64,000 bases of DNA, from contig JAACJO010000009.1 of NCBI GenBank assembly GCA_013368445.1, positions 496,001-560,000 of the forward strand. The letters are read 5' to 3'. Each line of letters starts with the position of its first letter. Within the stretch, counting starts at the first letter, position 1. Below, in pieces: positions 24,919 to 34,077 of the stretch. Source of the stretch: Leucocoprinus leucothites (taxonomy: Eukaryota; Basidiomycota; Agaricomycetes; Agaricales; Agaricaceae). The position numbers and the translations under genes are program-made. The notes beneath the pieces are model-generated. The model had not been told where the DNA came from, ran no database searches, and saw nothing but the letters and a program-made list of their open reading frames with translations.

Positions 24919-26268
24919 CTAAGGTAAATTACCTTCACCGTCTATGTTGAAGTTGGCTTCATCATCGTAATGAGATTTGTAATTGCCATCTTTGTATGGG
25001 GGTGTAAGGGGGCGTTCTCCTTCATAGATGCGAGAAGTTCGACCGTGATGGGGACGTCCGCTCGGACTGCGTCCTCGATGGTTTGGATGGGAGGAACGGA
25101 CTGAGGTCTGGAGACGACCATATTGTCTTCCTCGTGGTGTGGGTTTACGACCTCGTCGTGGCGTAAAAGTAGGGTTGTAGGTTGGGCCGAGGGAGGTGGT
25201 GTTAACGGCCGTGGATGTTGGATTATGTCGTTCGGATCGAAGTCCGACGGCATCGGTGATGGGGGCGCCGTGATTGCCGGTTGGTACACCGGACTGTCGG
25301 GGCTGTATTCTGGCAGATCCAGAGATGGACTGCAGAGCAAGAGCCTTGGCGGCATCGACTCCTTCGGTAATTGAAAGTGCTGCCAGGGCGACTGGGGGTA
25401 GATCCCGTCGAGCAATTCCTTTATAAGGATTTCGGGAACAATACTTGGTGAAATGGCCGGGGGCGAAAGTGTCGCACCAGGTGCAATGATATCCCGGGCA
25501 AAGCGTCTTGATATGACCCATTCCGTGACATATGTCGCAGGTTCGACTAGTACGTCCAGGGCGAGTCGCGTCTCGATTGGTATTTCGAGGAGGCTCGTTA
25601 GTAGGCGTTGGAGGGGGTGTATTCGGTAATATGGCATTGTGTGTAGCCACATCATGACGTTGTTGAGGTTTGACGCTAGGTGGGGAAGTTTTTCCCTCGT
25701 CATCAGCTGAGGCGCGCTCAGAATCCTGTGCACGTCGCTCTGGAGCTTGTTGACGCTTGAGCGTAGTGAAGTAATCTCCGTCCAGGTCGGTGCGTTGGAT
25801 GCGTCGGACGATGTTCTGAGTATAGGGACCCCTAGGGATATGGCGTGCCAGGTTACTAAGATGGAAGTCCATTTCTTCCTGGAGACGCTTGTATTCACTT
25901 CTTGCAGAAGCGAGAGCATCAATCCGATTCCCGATGTTGTAGACATATGAAGTGAGTCTAGGATTGCTGCCATAGGCGGACAGAAAGTCAATGGCTGTCT
26001 GTTCTCGAAGAAATGCTCGTCGTAGGGTGGCATTCTCTTTATAGGGTGAAGAGTTTTCACCGCTAGTGTCTCCGCCTGCACTATCTCCGGCAGGGGATTT
26101 GGTGCCTTGTTCTTGCGATGAGGCAAGACCAGGACTTTCTTCGACCTTGTTCGCATCGTCGATGGTGTTGGTTGGTGTAGTAGGAGGGGTAATAGGTGAG
26201 GGCGATTCGCAAATAATAGTTCCAAAGACTGGTACTGTTGGTTGTTCACTGACTTCTGAAGTAGTCAT
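24919..26268 (-). CDS. Element C extra ORF downstream of pol, zinc-knuckle protein
   Basis: 449 residues from an ATG 15 bases after the pol stop. The N-terminal 90 residues are Pro/Ser/Thr-rich. A helical region follows (LRRAFLREQTAIDFLSAYGS, ARSEYKRLQEEMDFHLSNLA), then a variable linker. Next is a CCHC knuckle, CDICHGMGHIKTLC, and a second Cys/His cluster, CTWCDTFAPGHFTKYC (CX2CX6HX4C). The C-terminus is Arg/Gly/Pro-rich (RRGRKPTPRGRQYG). No signal peptide or membrane span is seen, so it is not an envelope protein; RNA or DNA binding is the likely activity. How it would be translated (reinitiation, subgenomic RNA or splicing) is unknown. A GTG-initiated frame of 435 codons (26249-24942) overlaps it. 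Confidence 0.75.
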   Translation of the reverse strand: MTTSEVSEQPTVPVFGTIICESPSPITPPTTPTNTIDDANKVEESPGLASSQEQGTKSPAGDSAGGDTSGENSSPYKENATLRRAFLREQTAIDFLSAYGSNPRLTSYVYNIGNRIDALASARSEYKRLQEEMDFHLSNLARHIPRGPYTQNIVRRIQRTDLDGDYFTTLKRQQAPERRAQDSERASADDEGKTSPPSVKPQQRHDVATHNAILPNTPPPTPTNEPPRNTNRDATRPGRTSRTCDICHGMGHIKTLCPGYHCTWCDTFAPGHFTKYCSRNPYKGIARRDLPPVALAALSITEGVDAAKALALQSISGSARIQPRQSGVPTGNHGAPITDAVGLRSERHNPTSTAVNTTSLGPTYNPTFTPRRGRKPTPRGRQYGRLQTSVRSSHPNHRGRSPSGRPHHGRTSRIYEGERPLTPPYKDGNYKSHYDDEANFNIDGEGNLP

Positions 26269-26283
26269 TGAAGCTGGGGAATG

Positions 26284-29200
26284 TTAAGAGAGATTGTGTT
26301 GGCTTTTATACTCTTGAATTATTTCTTTTGAATTTTCAAGATTTTTCTCTGGTTCCCATGAGTCTTCAGTTGGTCCGTATCCTTTCCAACGAATTAGGTA
26401 TTCTATTTTTGTTCCAGAACGTAGTCTGCGAGTTCTATGGTTTAGGACTGCTTCGACTTCGTATTGTTCTTCTCCTGAAACTAGGACAGGTGGTGGTTTA
26501 GGGTTGTGTTTACCATAAACGTCATTCTCAGTTACTGGCATGAGAAGTGAAGCGTGGAACTTGTTGTGAATCTTCCATTTTTGTGATAGTTTGAGTTCGT
26601 AGTTGACTGGAGAGGTCTTTCTAATAATAGTAAATGGACCTTCTCTTCTTTGATTAAGCTTCTTAGAAGCATAGGGTAAAGGGAGATTTCGGTTATCTAA
26701 CCAAACTCGGTCTCCTACTTTGAATGGTGTCCATGGTTGGTTCTTTCTTTGAGCCATCATGAGACGTGTTCGTTCATGTGCCTCTAAAGCTGCTTCTCGG
26801 ACTTGTTCCAAGAATAGAGACTTCTCATTGATAGAAGGTGTGTCTGTCTCTATGTCTGAGATAAACGCTTGTGGGTTATATCCTAGGATTAATTCGTATG
26901 GTGAGTGTTTTCTTCCAGAATGGGGTTTCGTATTGTGTACGAATTCAATCATTGGAAGTGCTCGTTTCCATATGGTTGGGTTTTGTGATGTGTAAACTGC
27001 TAAGTAAAACTCGATTTCTTGGTTGTACCTTTCGGTAGTTCCGTCTGTCTGTGGATGGTATGCTGTAGACAGGGCTGGGGTAATATTGAGTTTTTCATAT
27101 AGTTTTTGCATTGATTTAGCAGCAAATCGTGGATCTCGATCAGAGATTATTTTATTGGGTGTTCCGTATTTCGAAAATACTTTGTCAATGAGAATTTCAG
27201 CAATGCCATCAGCATTTACTGTCTTCTTTGTTGGAGTTAGGATTATCCCTTTCGTAAGTCCATGGTCCACTATGGACAATATACAATCATATCCATCGTC
27301 GGGTGGTAGATCTGTGATAAGATCCATGGATATTTGGGAAAAGGGCCTTGTGGAAGAAGGGCCTTTAATCGGTTGCATTGGTGGTTTAACTGGATGGCGA
27401 TTGATTTTGTACTGTTGACAAATAGGGCATCCTTTCACGTAGTTCTGAACATATGTGTTCATTCCAGGCCAGTAAACTAATTTAGATAGTTTACGGAACG
27501 TTTCAGCTGTTCCTGGGTGTCCTGATGTCTCGTGATCGTGTACACATTGTAGAAGTCTTCTTTTTAATTCGGCATCTTCAGGTATCACATGTCTTCCCTG
27601 ATATTTATAAATGCCATCATCTTCTGTGAATCTTTGAGATGGGTTGATCTCCTTTTGTTTATTTTTAATTTCTTCTTTAATTTCCTCAGAAAGGAAGTTA
27701 ATGAATTTTTCTGATGGTATCGCAACTAGATCTTCGTTATCCTTTCCATCTGGGACTAGGTCTGGTCTTCTACTCAATGCATCGGCAAGAGTATTTTTGT
27801 TGCCAGCCAAGTGCTTTATGGAGTAATGGAAGCGTGTCATATATAGCATCCATCTAGCTTGTCTTCGATTTAATTGTTGTGGTTCTCGCCATCTGGTGAG
27901 ATTCTCGTGATCAGACCATATGATGATAGGGTGTGCTGATCCTTCAAGGTAGTGTCGCCATTCCTTTAGTGCTCTAATAATAGCAAGGAATTCTTGGTCA
28001 GACACATGATAGTTTCGTTCCGCAGGGTTGAGGGTTTGTGAATAATAAGCCACAGGGTGCTTATCTCCATTTGAATCTCTTTGGAGTAGTACTGCACCAG
28101 TAGCAAATGCGGAAGCATCACATTCGATTTCGAATGGCTTTGATTCGTCAACTATTTGAAGTATAGGTTGCTTAAGGAATTGTTCCTTGAGCTTCTCAAA
28201 GCTTTTCTGTGCTTCTGAGTTCCATTCGAATTTCGTTGTTTTATGAAGTAATGCGTTAAGTGGTTGTGCGATAGCTGAGAAGTTGTGAATGAATTTGCGA
28301 TAGAAGTTGCAGAATCCAATGAATTGTCGGATATTTCGGACAGACTTGGGTACAGGCCAATCCTGTATTCCCTTAAGTTTAATGGGGTCCATCTCGATAG
28401 AGTCAGGAGTTATGATAACTCCGAGGTACTCTAGGCGTTGCTTCTCGAATTCGCATTTCTCAGTTTTTAAATACAACTCGTTCTGTTGTAGAATTTTCAA
28501 GACTTGTTTAGTAAGTCTTTCGAGTTGTTCCTTTGTTTTTGCATGGATAAGGATGTCATCCATGTAAATAATGACCCCACCTTTCTCAGTAAGGTCTTTA
28601 AAGATGTGATCCATCATGGATTGGAAAGTAGCAGGGGAATTTGTCATTCCAAAGAACATGACTGTGGGTTCATATAACCCATTTGGAGTGCGGAATGCCG
28701 CTTTCCATTCATGTCCTTCATGGATTCGGACATTATTATATCCTAGTCGGACATCTAACTTGGTGAACCAATTAGATCCTTTGAGTTTATCCATGATTCG
28801 TGATATGCTCGGTATTGGGTGAGCATTCTTTATTGTATTCTTGTTAAGGAATCGATAATCTTGGCATGGATGTAAGTCTCCTCCTTTCTTTCCTACAAAG
28901 AAGAAAGAAGAGGCCATTGGTGATTTGGATTTCCGAATATATCCCTTTCATAGATTTTCGGAAATAAATTTGTCAAGTTCAGTTCTTTCCTGAGGTGTCA
29001 GGTGATAAACTGGCATTCGTTTGGGTTCAAATTCAGGTATAGTCTCGATTTTATGATCCCAAGGACGTCTGGGTGGTAATTTCTCAGATTCATCTTTGTT
29101 GAAGACTTTGAGAAACTGATGAAATTTCTTTGGTACGGCTTTCACAGGGTCTGATTCCCTTTTAGGTTTAGTAGCCGAGTTGTGAAGTTGTTGTGATGTG

Positions 29201-29693
29201 TTAGACTTCACATTGATTTCATAATATAACTGATTGATGGAATCAGTTTTCGCTTTGGTTAATTTGATTGTATGAGAATTTTCATCTCGCCAACGTAATG
29301 ACAGTTTCTGCCAATCAACGTCGGGATTGAATCTCTTTAACCATGTGATTCCTAAGAATAGTTGGTTTGATCCAAGTTTGACTATTCTTGGTGAGATTGT
29401 CATAATTTTGTTGTTCACTTCTATTTTTAATTTTGTATAGTGAGTACAACTTCCTGATAGGTTTTGTGTTCCATCGGCGTTACGGATTTTGATTGCCTTT
29501 TTCATCTTGAATTTTGGCAAGTTGTAGGTATCGACTAGTTGTGGGTCGATAAATTCTCCACTAGCTCCTGAGTCTAGTAGTGCTTGTAGATTGTGTTTTG
29601 CTCTAGTTGTATGGAGCAATATTGGTACATGTACTGTTAATCCTTTGTTTGATTGAAGATCGATGATGTCTATCTGATCTTCGTGAGTACTCA
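26284..29693 (-). CDS. pol: Element C Pol: protease, RT, RNase H, integrase, chromodomain (one internal TGA)
   Basis: The frame opens at the gag end without its own ATG. Protease: LLDSGASGEFID with D-S-G, and FLGITWLKRFNPDVDW. After a TGA at 28950-28948 (KFISENL-stop-KGYIRKS) it continues with reverse transcriptase, including FTKLDVRLGYNNVRI, FFGMTNSPATFQSMM and YMDDIL. RNase H carries IECDASAFATGAVL and NYHVSDQEFLAIIRAL. Integrase has its zinc finger (HDHETSGHPG to GCPICQQ) and catalytic blocks SMDLITDLP, ISDRDPRFAAKSMQ and DGTTERYNQEIE. A chromodomain ends the protein (YEVEAVLNH, EYLIRWKGYGPTEDSWEP). Everything but the TGA looks functional; CTATGA could come from CTACGA (Leu-Arg) by one CpG transition. 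Confidence 0.92.
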
Positions 29694-30887
29694 AAAATTT
29701 TCGTTTGAGTATTCTTGAAACGGGTCGTCTTCATCACTAGCTTGTTCTATTTCGTAAACCATGGCGTCTGGATCTTTCCTTTTAGGCTTGAAAGGTCTAC
29801 GATTCCCTTGTTTCGGTTTGGACTGGGACTTCTGCGTCTGCTTCGATCCCATGTTTGTCTTTCCTCTTGACTTAAACCAAACCTTCCTTGCCGGACAAGA
29901 TTTAGCGAAATGTCCTTTCTTGTGGCAGAAGAAGCATTCTCCTCTCTTGAGTGCAATTCTTTGTTCGTCGGTGAGAACATTATTGATGATGTGGGAGTAT
30001 AGTGACCCATAGACATCTCTGTCTGTGTTGCTTGGTCCTTCATTGTACGTTTGATTGATGTCTTCTCCTTCACTCTCCTCCTCTTCAGGATTATCATCAT
30101 CCTCTGCACCAAGTTCGTATATACCTCCGTCGTCTGCTTCCCGATCATCTTCGATTGATAATCGGTATATTCCTCTTGATATTCTGTCGATATCCATGTC
30201 CCACTCGGATCGTCTGGGTCTAGATAGGGGTTGACTATAGACGTCATTATATCGTGGTTGGGATCCGTGTTGTCTACTATTCTTTTTGGTCTTTCTTGAT
30301 CTATTTGAAGATCCTGGATTAGAATTTCCAATGCGGTATCTCTTTTGCTCTTGGACAACTTTGTATGCCTGTCTTGCAGCTGTTTTCCATTCCGCGAGGG
30401 TTTGGGGGTCAGCTCGGATTGCTTCGAATCTGACGTCGTTGTCAAGTCCTTCGGCGAAGTAGGATCGGAGAGAAGTGCTGTCAGTAAGTCCTGCACGTGA
30501 GGCGAGGACGGAAAAATTGGTGATGTATTCTTTGATGTATTTGTTTCGTTGTCTATAATAGCGGAGCTCTCTTTCAGCCTCAAAGCTCTGTTGTGTTGGA
30601 GCGAATGACTGTTCGAGCGCATTCTTGAACTGATCGAAGGTGTGTGGGGTGTATCCTGCTTGGGTAGCTGCAGTTGCTTGACTAAGTCTGTAATCCTGTT
30701 GCCATAACTTGGCAGCTCCATCGAGTAATCCAAGGGTGTAGTTGATTCTTGATTGGTCATCTGTGACACCATATGAGTCGAAGTAGAGTTCGACTTCGGC
30801 CATCCATGGTCTGTAATAGCTTGGGTTGCCATCAAACCTGTTGGGCTTTGGGTACTTAAGCTGGAATCCTGCTTGAGGTTGTGCCAT
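29691..30887 (-). CDS. gag: Element C Gag (capsid, CCHC zinc knuckle)
   Basis: 398 residues from the ATG at 30887. The capsid part carries KYPKPNRFDGNPSYYRPWMA, LGLLDGAAKLWQQDY, a QSFAPTQQ segment and YFAEGLDNDVRFE, as in Ty3/gypsy Gag. An acidic linker leads to a zinc knuckle, CFFCHKKGHFAKSC (CX2CX4HX4C), followed by a basic tail (KPKQGNRRPFKPKRK). It forms the particle and binds RNA. The frame is intact. The stop TGA (29693-29691) directly follows a slippery-looking heptamer, and pol lies in the -1 frame. A second open frame of 362 codons (30835-29747) overlaps almost all of it. Confidence 0.9.
   Translation of the reverse strand: MAQPQAGFQLKYPKPNRFDGNPSYYRPWMAEVELYFDSYGVTDDQSRINYTLGLLDGAAKLWQQDYRLSQATAATQAGYTPHTFDQFKNALEQSFAPTQQSFEAERELRYYRQRNKYIKEYITNFSVLASRAGLTDSTSLRSYFAEGLDNDVRFEAIRADPQTLAEWKTAARQAYKVVQEQKRYRIGNSNPGSSNRSRKTKKNSRQHGSQPRYNDVYSQPLSRPRRSEWDMDIDRISRGIYRLSIEDDREADDGGIYELGAEDDDNPEEEESEGEDINQTYNEGPSNTDRDVYGSLYSHIINNVLTDEQRIALKRGECFFCHKKGHFAKSCPARKVWFKSRGKTNMGSKQTQKSQSKPKQGNRRPFKPKRKDPDAMVYEIEQASDEDDPFQEYSNENF
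29694..29700 (-). promoter_or_regulatory. Candidate -1 frameshift heptamer at gag/pol
   Basis: In the gag frame the sense strand reads GAA AAT TTT TGA, so A AAT TTT has the X XXY YYZ form directly before the stop. Slipping back one base enters the pol frame (TTG AGT ACT). It resembles the retroviral A AAU UUA site. No downstream pseudoknot was worked out. Confidence 0.5.
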
Positions 30888-31931
30888 TGGGTTTGGCGGG
30901 GGGTTTGGATTAGGATTTGGTGGTCCTCCTCCTGGTCCTCCTAGTCCTCCTGGTCCTCCTGGTCTTCCAGGTCCTCCAGGCGGATTACCTCCGGGACTTG
31001 GTGGTCCTCCTTGAGGATTTGGTGGTGGCGGTGTGGGACTTCTTCGGTTTGAAGAGCCTCCTGTGTTGGTGACAACTGCCTTTGCTTTCCCTTTTGTTTG
31101 GGTGTTAGTGGGTACGGTGATGGTGGTACTGGCTGTAGTAATGTTGGGATTGGTTGTTGGTAAGGTACTGGTACTGGCAATACCGGTGGGGGAATTGGTA
31201 AAGCTAAAGGGGATAGGGTTCGTAATGGGACTGAGGAACCTTGGGCTATGTCCAAAGGCTGGGCTCGAGGAGTAAGAAGGGGGTCTATCGAGTCTGGGTT
31301 TCTCTGGGGATTTAAGTTTAAGATTGTCAATTGCCCTTGCGAGTGCTTCTGCTTCCTCTTCTGTTCGATTTCCTTCAGATTCTTGTTGGCTTCTTTCTCC
31401 ACTATCTGTTCCTTCTTCGTCTTCTTCTTCGTCTTCTTCGTCAAATTCAGATTCTTCTGAACTTGGAGTGTCAATTTTGGGCTCTGAATGATTGTCTTGT
31501 GAGGTGTCTTCGGTTCTTGGGGTAATGTCAAGGATTGGTTCTGGTTCGATGGTCCTGCTAGATTCTGCAGGGGTTTCTGGAAATGGAGTTTGTCTTCTTT
31601 TTGCTTCTTCAATGTACTGTTCTTCGGTAACGTCTCGAAGTTCTTCAAGACCAGCTCCTCTTTCAATTTGTTGTTTGACAGTTCTGTGAAGTTGCTTGTG
31701 ACCAACTGCTGCGTATTCGGCTTCAAGGACTCCTTCTTGTTCTTTCTTGATTGGGACGTAGGCAACTTTCCCTTCGTGTTCTTTGATGTAATAAAATCTT
31801 CCTGATCCTTTACTTCTGTAGAACCTTGTTCTTCGGGTTTCACTGTAGTAGGTACTGTAGGATTCTTCTGGAAATTCTCTTCTTGCGAAGATTTCAACTT
31901 GTCTTGCAAACTCTGTTGGGTCCGTTGTGGA
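30888..31931 (-). CDS. AUG-less N-terminal extension of element C Gag
   Basis: In the Gag frame the reading is open for 348 codons upstream of the first AUG, back to a TAG at 31934-31932. The translation looks like protein. It begins DPTEFARQVEIFARREFPEE, then KGSGRFYYIKEHEGKVAYVP, an acidic run with EEDEEEDEEGTDSGE, KSPEKPRLDRPPSYSSSPAF, and a Pro/Gly-rich hinge (GGPGRPGGPGGLGG) just before MAQPQAGF. There is no ATG in any sense frame from the predicted RNA start (32723) to 30888. A possible intron (donor GTGAGT at 32062, acceptor ATAG at 31932) would not add one. Either non-AUG initiation makes a longer Gag, or this is an AUG-cleared leader. Confidence 0.5.
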
Positions 31932-32478
31932 CTATGTTTATGGGTGCCTATAGAGACACCTGGTATGGTCTTAAATGGTAAATTGTCCTTAAGACAATTA
32001 TCACACTTGCAGTTTGATTCTGCCGTAGTTGGAAAATTAGTTTATAGTCGCTATGGACTCACCTTTATAGTCACTAGGACTGTGTATTTATAGTCTCTTA
32101 AGACTTTCAACAGATAAACTGTCTTCCGAGTATTTACCCTCGGGTCTGGTATTCTTCAGAGATATGCCAAATTTTCCTGGCAAATTTCTTCCTTCCGAGT
32201 ATCTACCCTCGGGTCTGGTATCTTATTTGAGATTCAGGTACAACGACCTTAGCTCTCACAAGCCTCCAAATGTTTTAAGAGCGTGGGTAATCGCTCAGAT
32301 CAATAAGAGTGATCCTCAACTATTCCACTAGTTGGCAATGTGTGTCGACCCTCTCTTCGTTGTTATGCACAATAGTTTTGGGACAGCTTGTGCGATAACC
32401 GCGATAACCCAAATCGACAGTGTTTGCAACGTTGTTGGGTTACTGGGCAAAGTAACGGCTCTGTGCTAACAGAGAAGG

Positions 32479-32491
32479 ATCGTTTCTACTT
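32479..32491 (-). promoter_or_regulatory. Element C self-priming primer-binding site
   Basis: Two bases after the 5' LTR the sense strand reads AAGTAGAAACGAT, complementary over all 13 bases to the predicted first 13 bases of the RNA (32723-32711). Tf1 of fission yeast primes reverse transcription in this way, from its own folded 5' end instead of a tRNA. Confidence 0.75.
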
Positions 32492-32493
32492 AA

Positions 32494-33156
32494 TGTTATA
32501 GTGATGCCGGCCCGGTCCTAAGCTGGCGCGATAAGTATCGAGTTGATCTTATCAAAGGGGACTCCTTCTCGGTAAGCGACAAAGTCGTTTACTAAGTCAG
32601 AGTTATAATACGGCGATTATAGAGTTAAGACTTTGGTAATTGAGATCTTAAAGCTTAAGTTCAATTCGACTTTGTATAGATAAAGGCTCGTATTGAGTCT
32701 CCACCTAACCAAGTAGAAACGATGTTTCTCCTTGGTAGATGTCGACAACTTATATACGATACAAGTCGGTATCTATTATTAACTAGGGCTAAGGGCTTCT
32801 AATGAAAGAAGAGAAGCGTACAGCTTCCTTAACGCTAATTAAACTATATAAGATGCGATCTGTCAAAGAAGCTTTAGAAGTTCTTCTAAAGAAGTTCTTC
32901 TTTGATCATCTGATCGATCACAAGATAAGTCCAAATATAGCGCCGCTATATTTAACAATCACATGTCATCAAAATACAAACAAAACCAAACAAGTCATAA
33001 CGAGTCATAATCAGACAAAGTAAACGAGTCAAAACAAACAAGAAAATATAAGAACAAATAAGAAGAAAACATAATTGCGATATTACTTAAGTAAAGCTAA
33101 TATCGACTTTGTGTTATAGATGGAACAAATGCTAGATATAATCAATATACATAACA
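32494..33156 (-). repeat. Element C 5' LTR
   Basis: 663 bp. In the sense direction the U3 runs from 33156 to about 32724, and R/U5 from 32723 to 32494. The inverted ends are TGTTAT/ATAACA. Confidence 0.93.
32711..32756 (-). promoter_or_regulatory. Element C TATA box and predicted RNA start
   Basis: In sense the LTR reads TATATAAG from 32756 to 32749. ATCGTTTCTACTT starts 33 bases downstream, at 32723, a normal TATA-to-start distance. That 13-mer is exactly complementary to the primer site, which supports it as the RNA 5' end. The start is inferred, not measured. Confidence 0.65.
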
Positions 33157-33805
33157 TTATTTCTTAGATTGACTAGTAGGAGTCTTTCCTGTTAGAGTTC
33201 TCTTAGAAGGTTGATCACTTATTCACTCAACAAATGCTTAGTTTGTGGTCTGTACACCCTATAGCACTATGGAGGCATAGGATTCCTTGCCTATCCGCAC
33301 GCTGTTGGGCCCTTTTTATATTATTTGAGAGATATGAAAATAGACGAAATATTCTAGAAAGAAATAGGTATGACTCGAAATTGACTAATAGAAATTGACT
33401 GAATTGTCCTGGATTCGACTGGGTATACTTTTACGATGCGACACCAACCGGTAGGTCCGTTCAATTGCTAGGTTGTTGTATGGGTAGCGGAGTAGCTACC
33501 ACGCGAGTTTCTTTCATTAATCCTTTTTTAATCATGGGTAAGCATTTCGGCTGTGATATTTTCTTTAACCGAGGACCCCTGACACGTCAATGCGACCATT
33601 GGTTTGCTTTGGCCAGTACAGTTGGATGACTGAGCAGTGCAGAAATGACGTAGCTAAGCAGCAGGGTAGCTAGGTTCCTGTCTTGTACATGTGGAAAACG
33701 CGGATCGTTGTCTGTTAACTGGTCCATTGGTTCTTCTGATCCAGTTCTAGACCTTGGTCCTTATTTTTAGATCGTTTGGATCATTCTCGGTGCGGAGGTT
33801 TCCCT

Positions 33806-33876
33806 CGAGTCCTAAAGCGGTAATTCGGAGATGCGGTGTCCTGAAGTCGAGGGTTTGAATCCCCGGAACGGTTCAC
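33806..33876 (+). ncRNA. tRNA-like segment in element B
   Basis: CGAGTCCTAAAGCGG (33806-33820) resembles a polymerase III A box region and GGTTTGAATCC (33852-33862) fits a B box with one change. Spacing is that of a tRNA with a long arm (Ser/Leu type), but the T stem pairs poorly, so this is at most a tRNA-derived relic. Confidence 0.25.
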
Positions 33877-34077
33877 AACAGTGGACAGCTGTACTAGATT
33901 ACCAGTCTCACCTGCCATATTGGTTGACCGTATTACTTCTTAGTAAGTAGCTTTGTAGCTACACCGCTATCGCACTATAGGGCTCTTAGGCATAGCATTA
34001 TTCTTTTATAATACTAAGTGTGAAATCGCGAAATTATTAGTATTTCTTGTTTATTTTCGGTTTTCGCGTCACAATGC

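Larger units (their letters stand above)
24206..33156 (-). mobile_element. Element C: young Ty3/gypsy chromovirus
   Basis: 8.95 kb element on the minus strand, with two 663-bp LTRs that differ at four positions. In sense order: 5' LTR (33156-32494), self-priming site, about 1.6 kb upstream of the first AUG, gag with zinc knuckle, pol with protease, reverse transcriptase, RNase H, integrase and chromodomain, an extra zinc-knuckle ORF, polypurine tract, and 3' LTR (24868-24206). Flanking bases ATATT (24201-24205) and TTATT (33157-33161) match at four of five positions. It is CpG-rich, unlike its host element A. The only clear coding defect is one TGA between protease and reverse transcriptase. 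Confidence 0.92.
23779..34073. mobile_element. Element B: LTR-like insertion in the integrase of A, itself split by element C
   Basis: Integrase of A breaks off at CCAGACGC (23771-23778) and resumes at GCAGGACACC (34076 on). The insert starts TGTAGAGG and ends GTCACA, with flanking ACGC (23775-23778) and ATGC (34074-34077), a duplication differing by one CpG-type change. Taking out element C leaves about 1.34 kb with no coding frame. TG...CA ends, short target duplication and size suggest a solo LTR. GCTAGGTAGCTA-type words recur. The class is not proven. Confidence 0.6.

Noticed and set aside
28948..28950. Programmed stop read-through between protease and reverse transcriptase
   Set aside because: Possible, but known read-through sits at the gag/pol border, and one CpG transition explains the codon.
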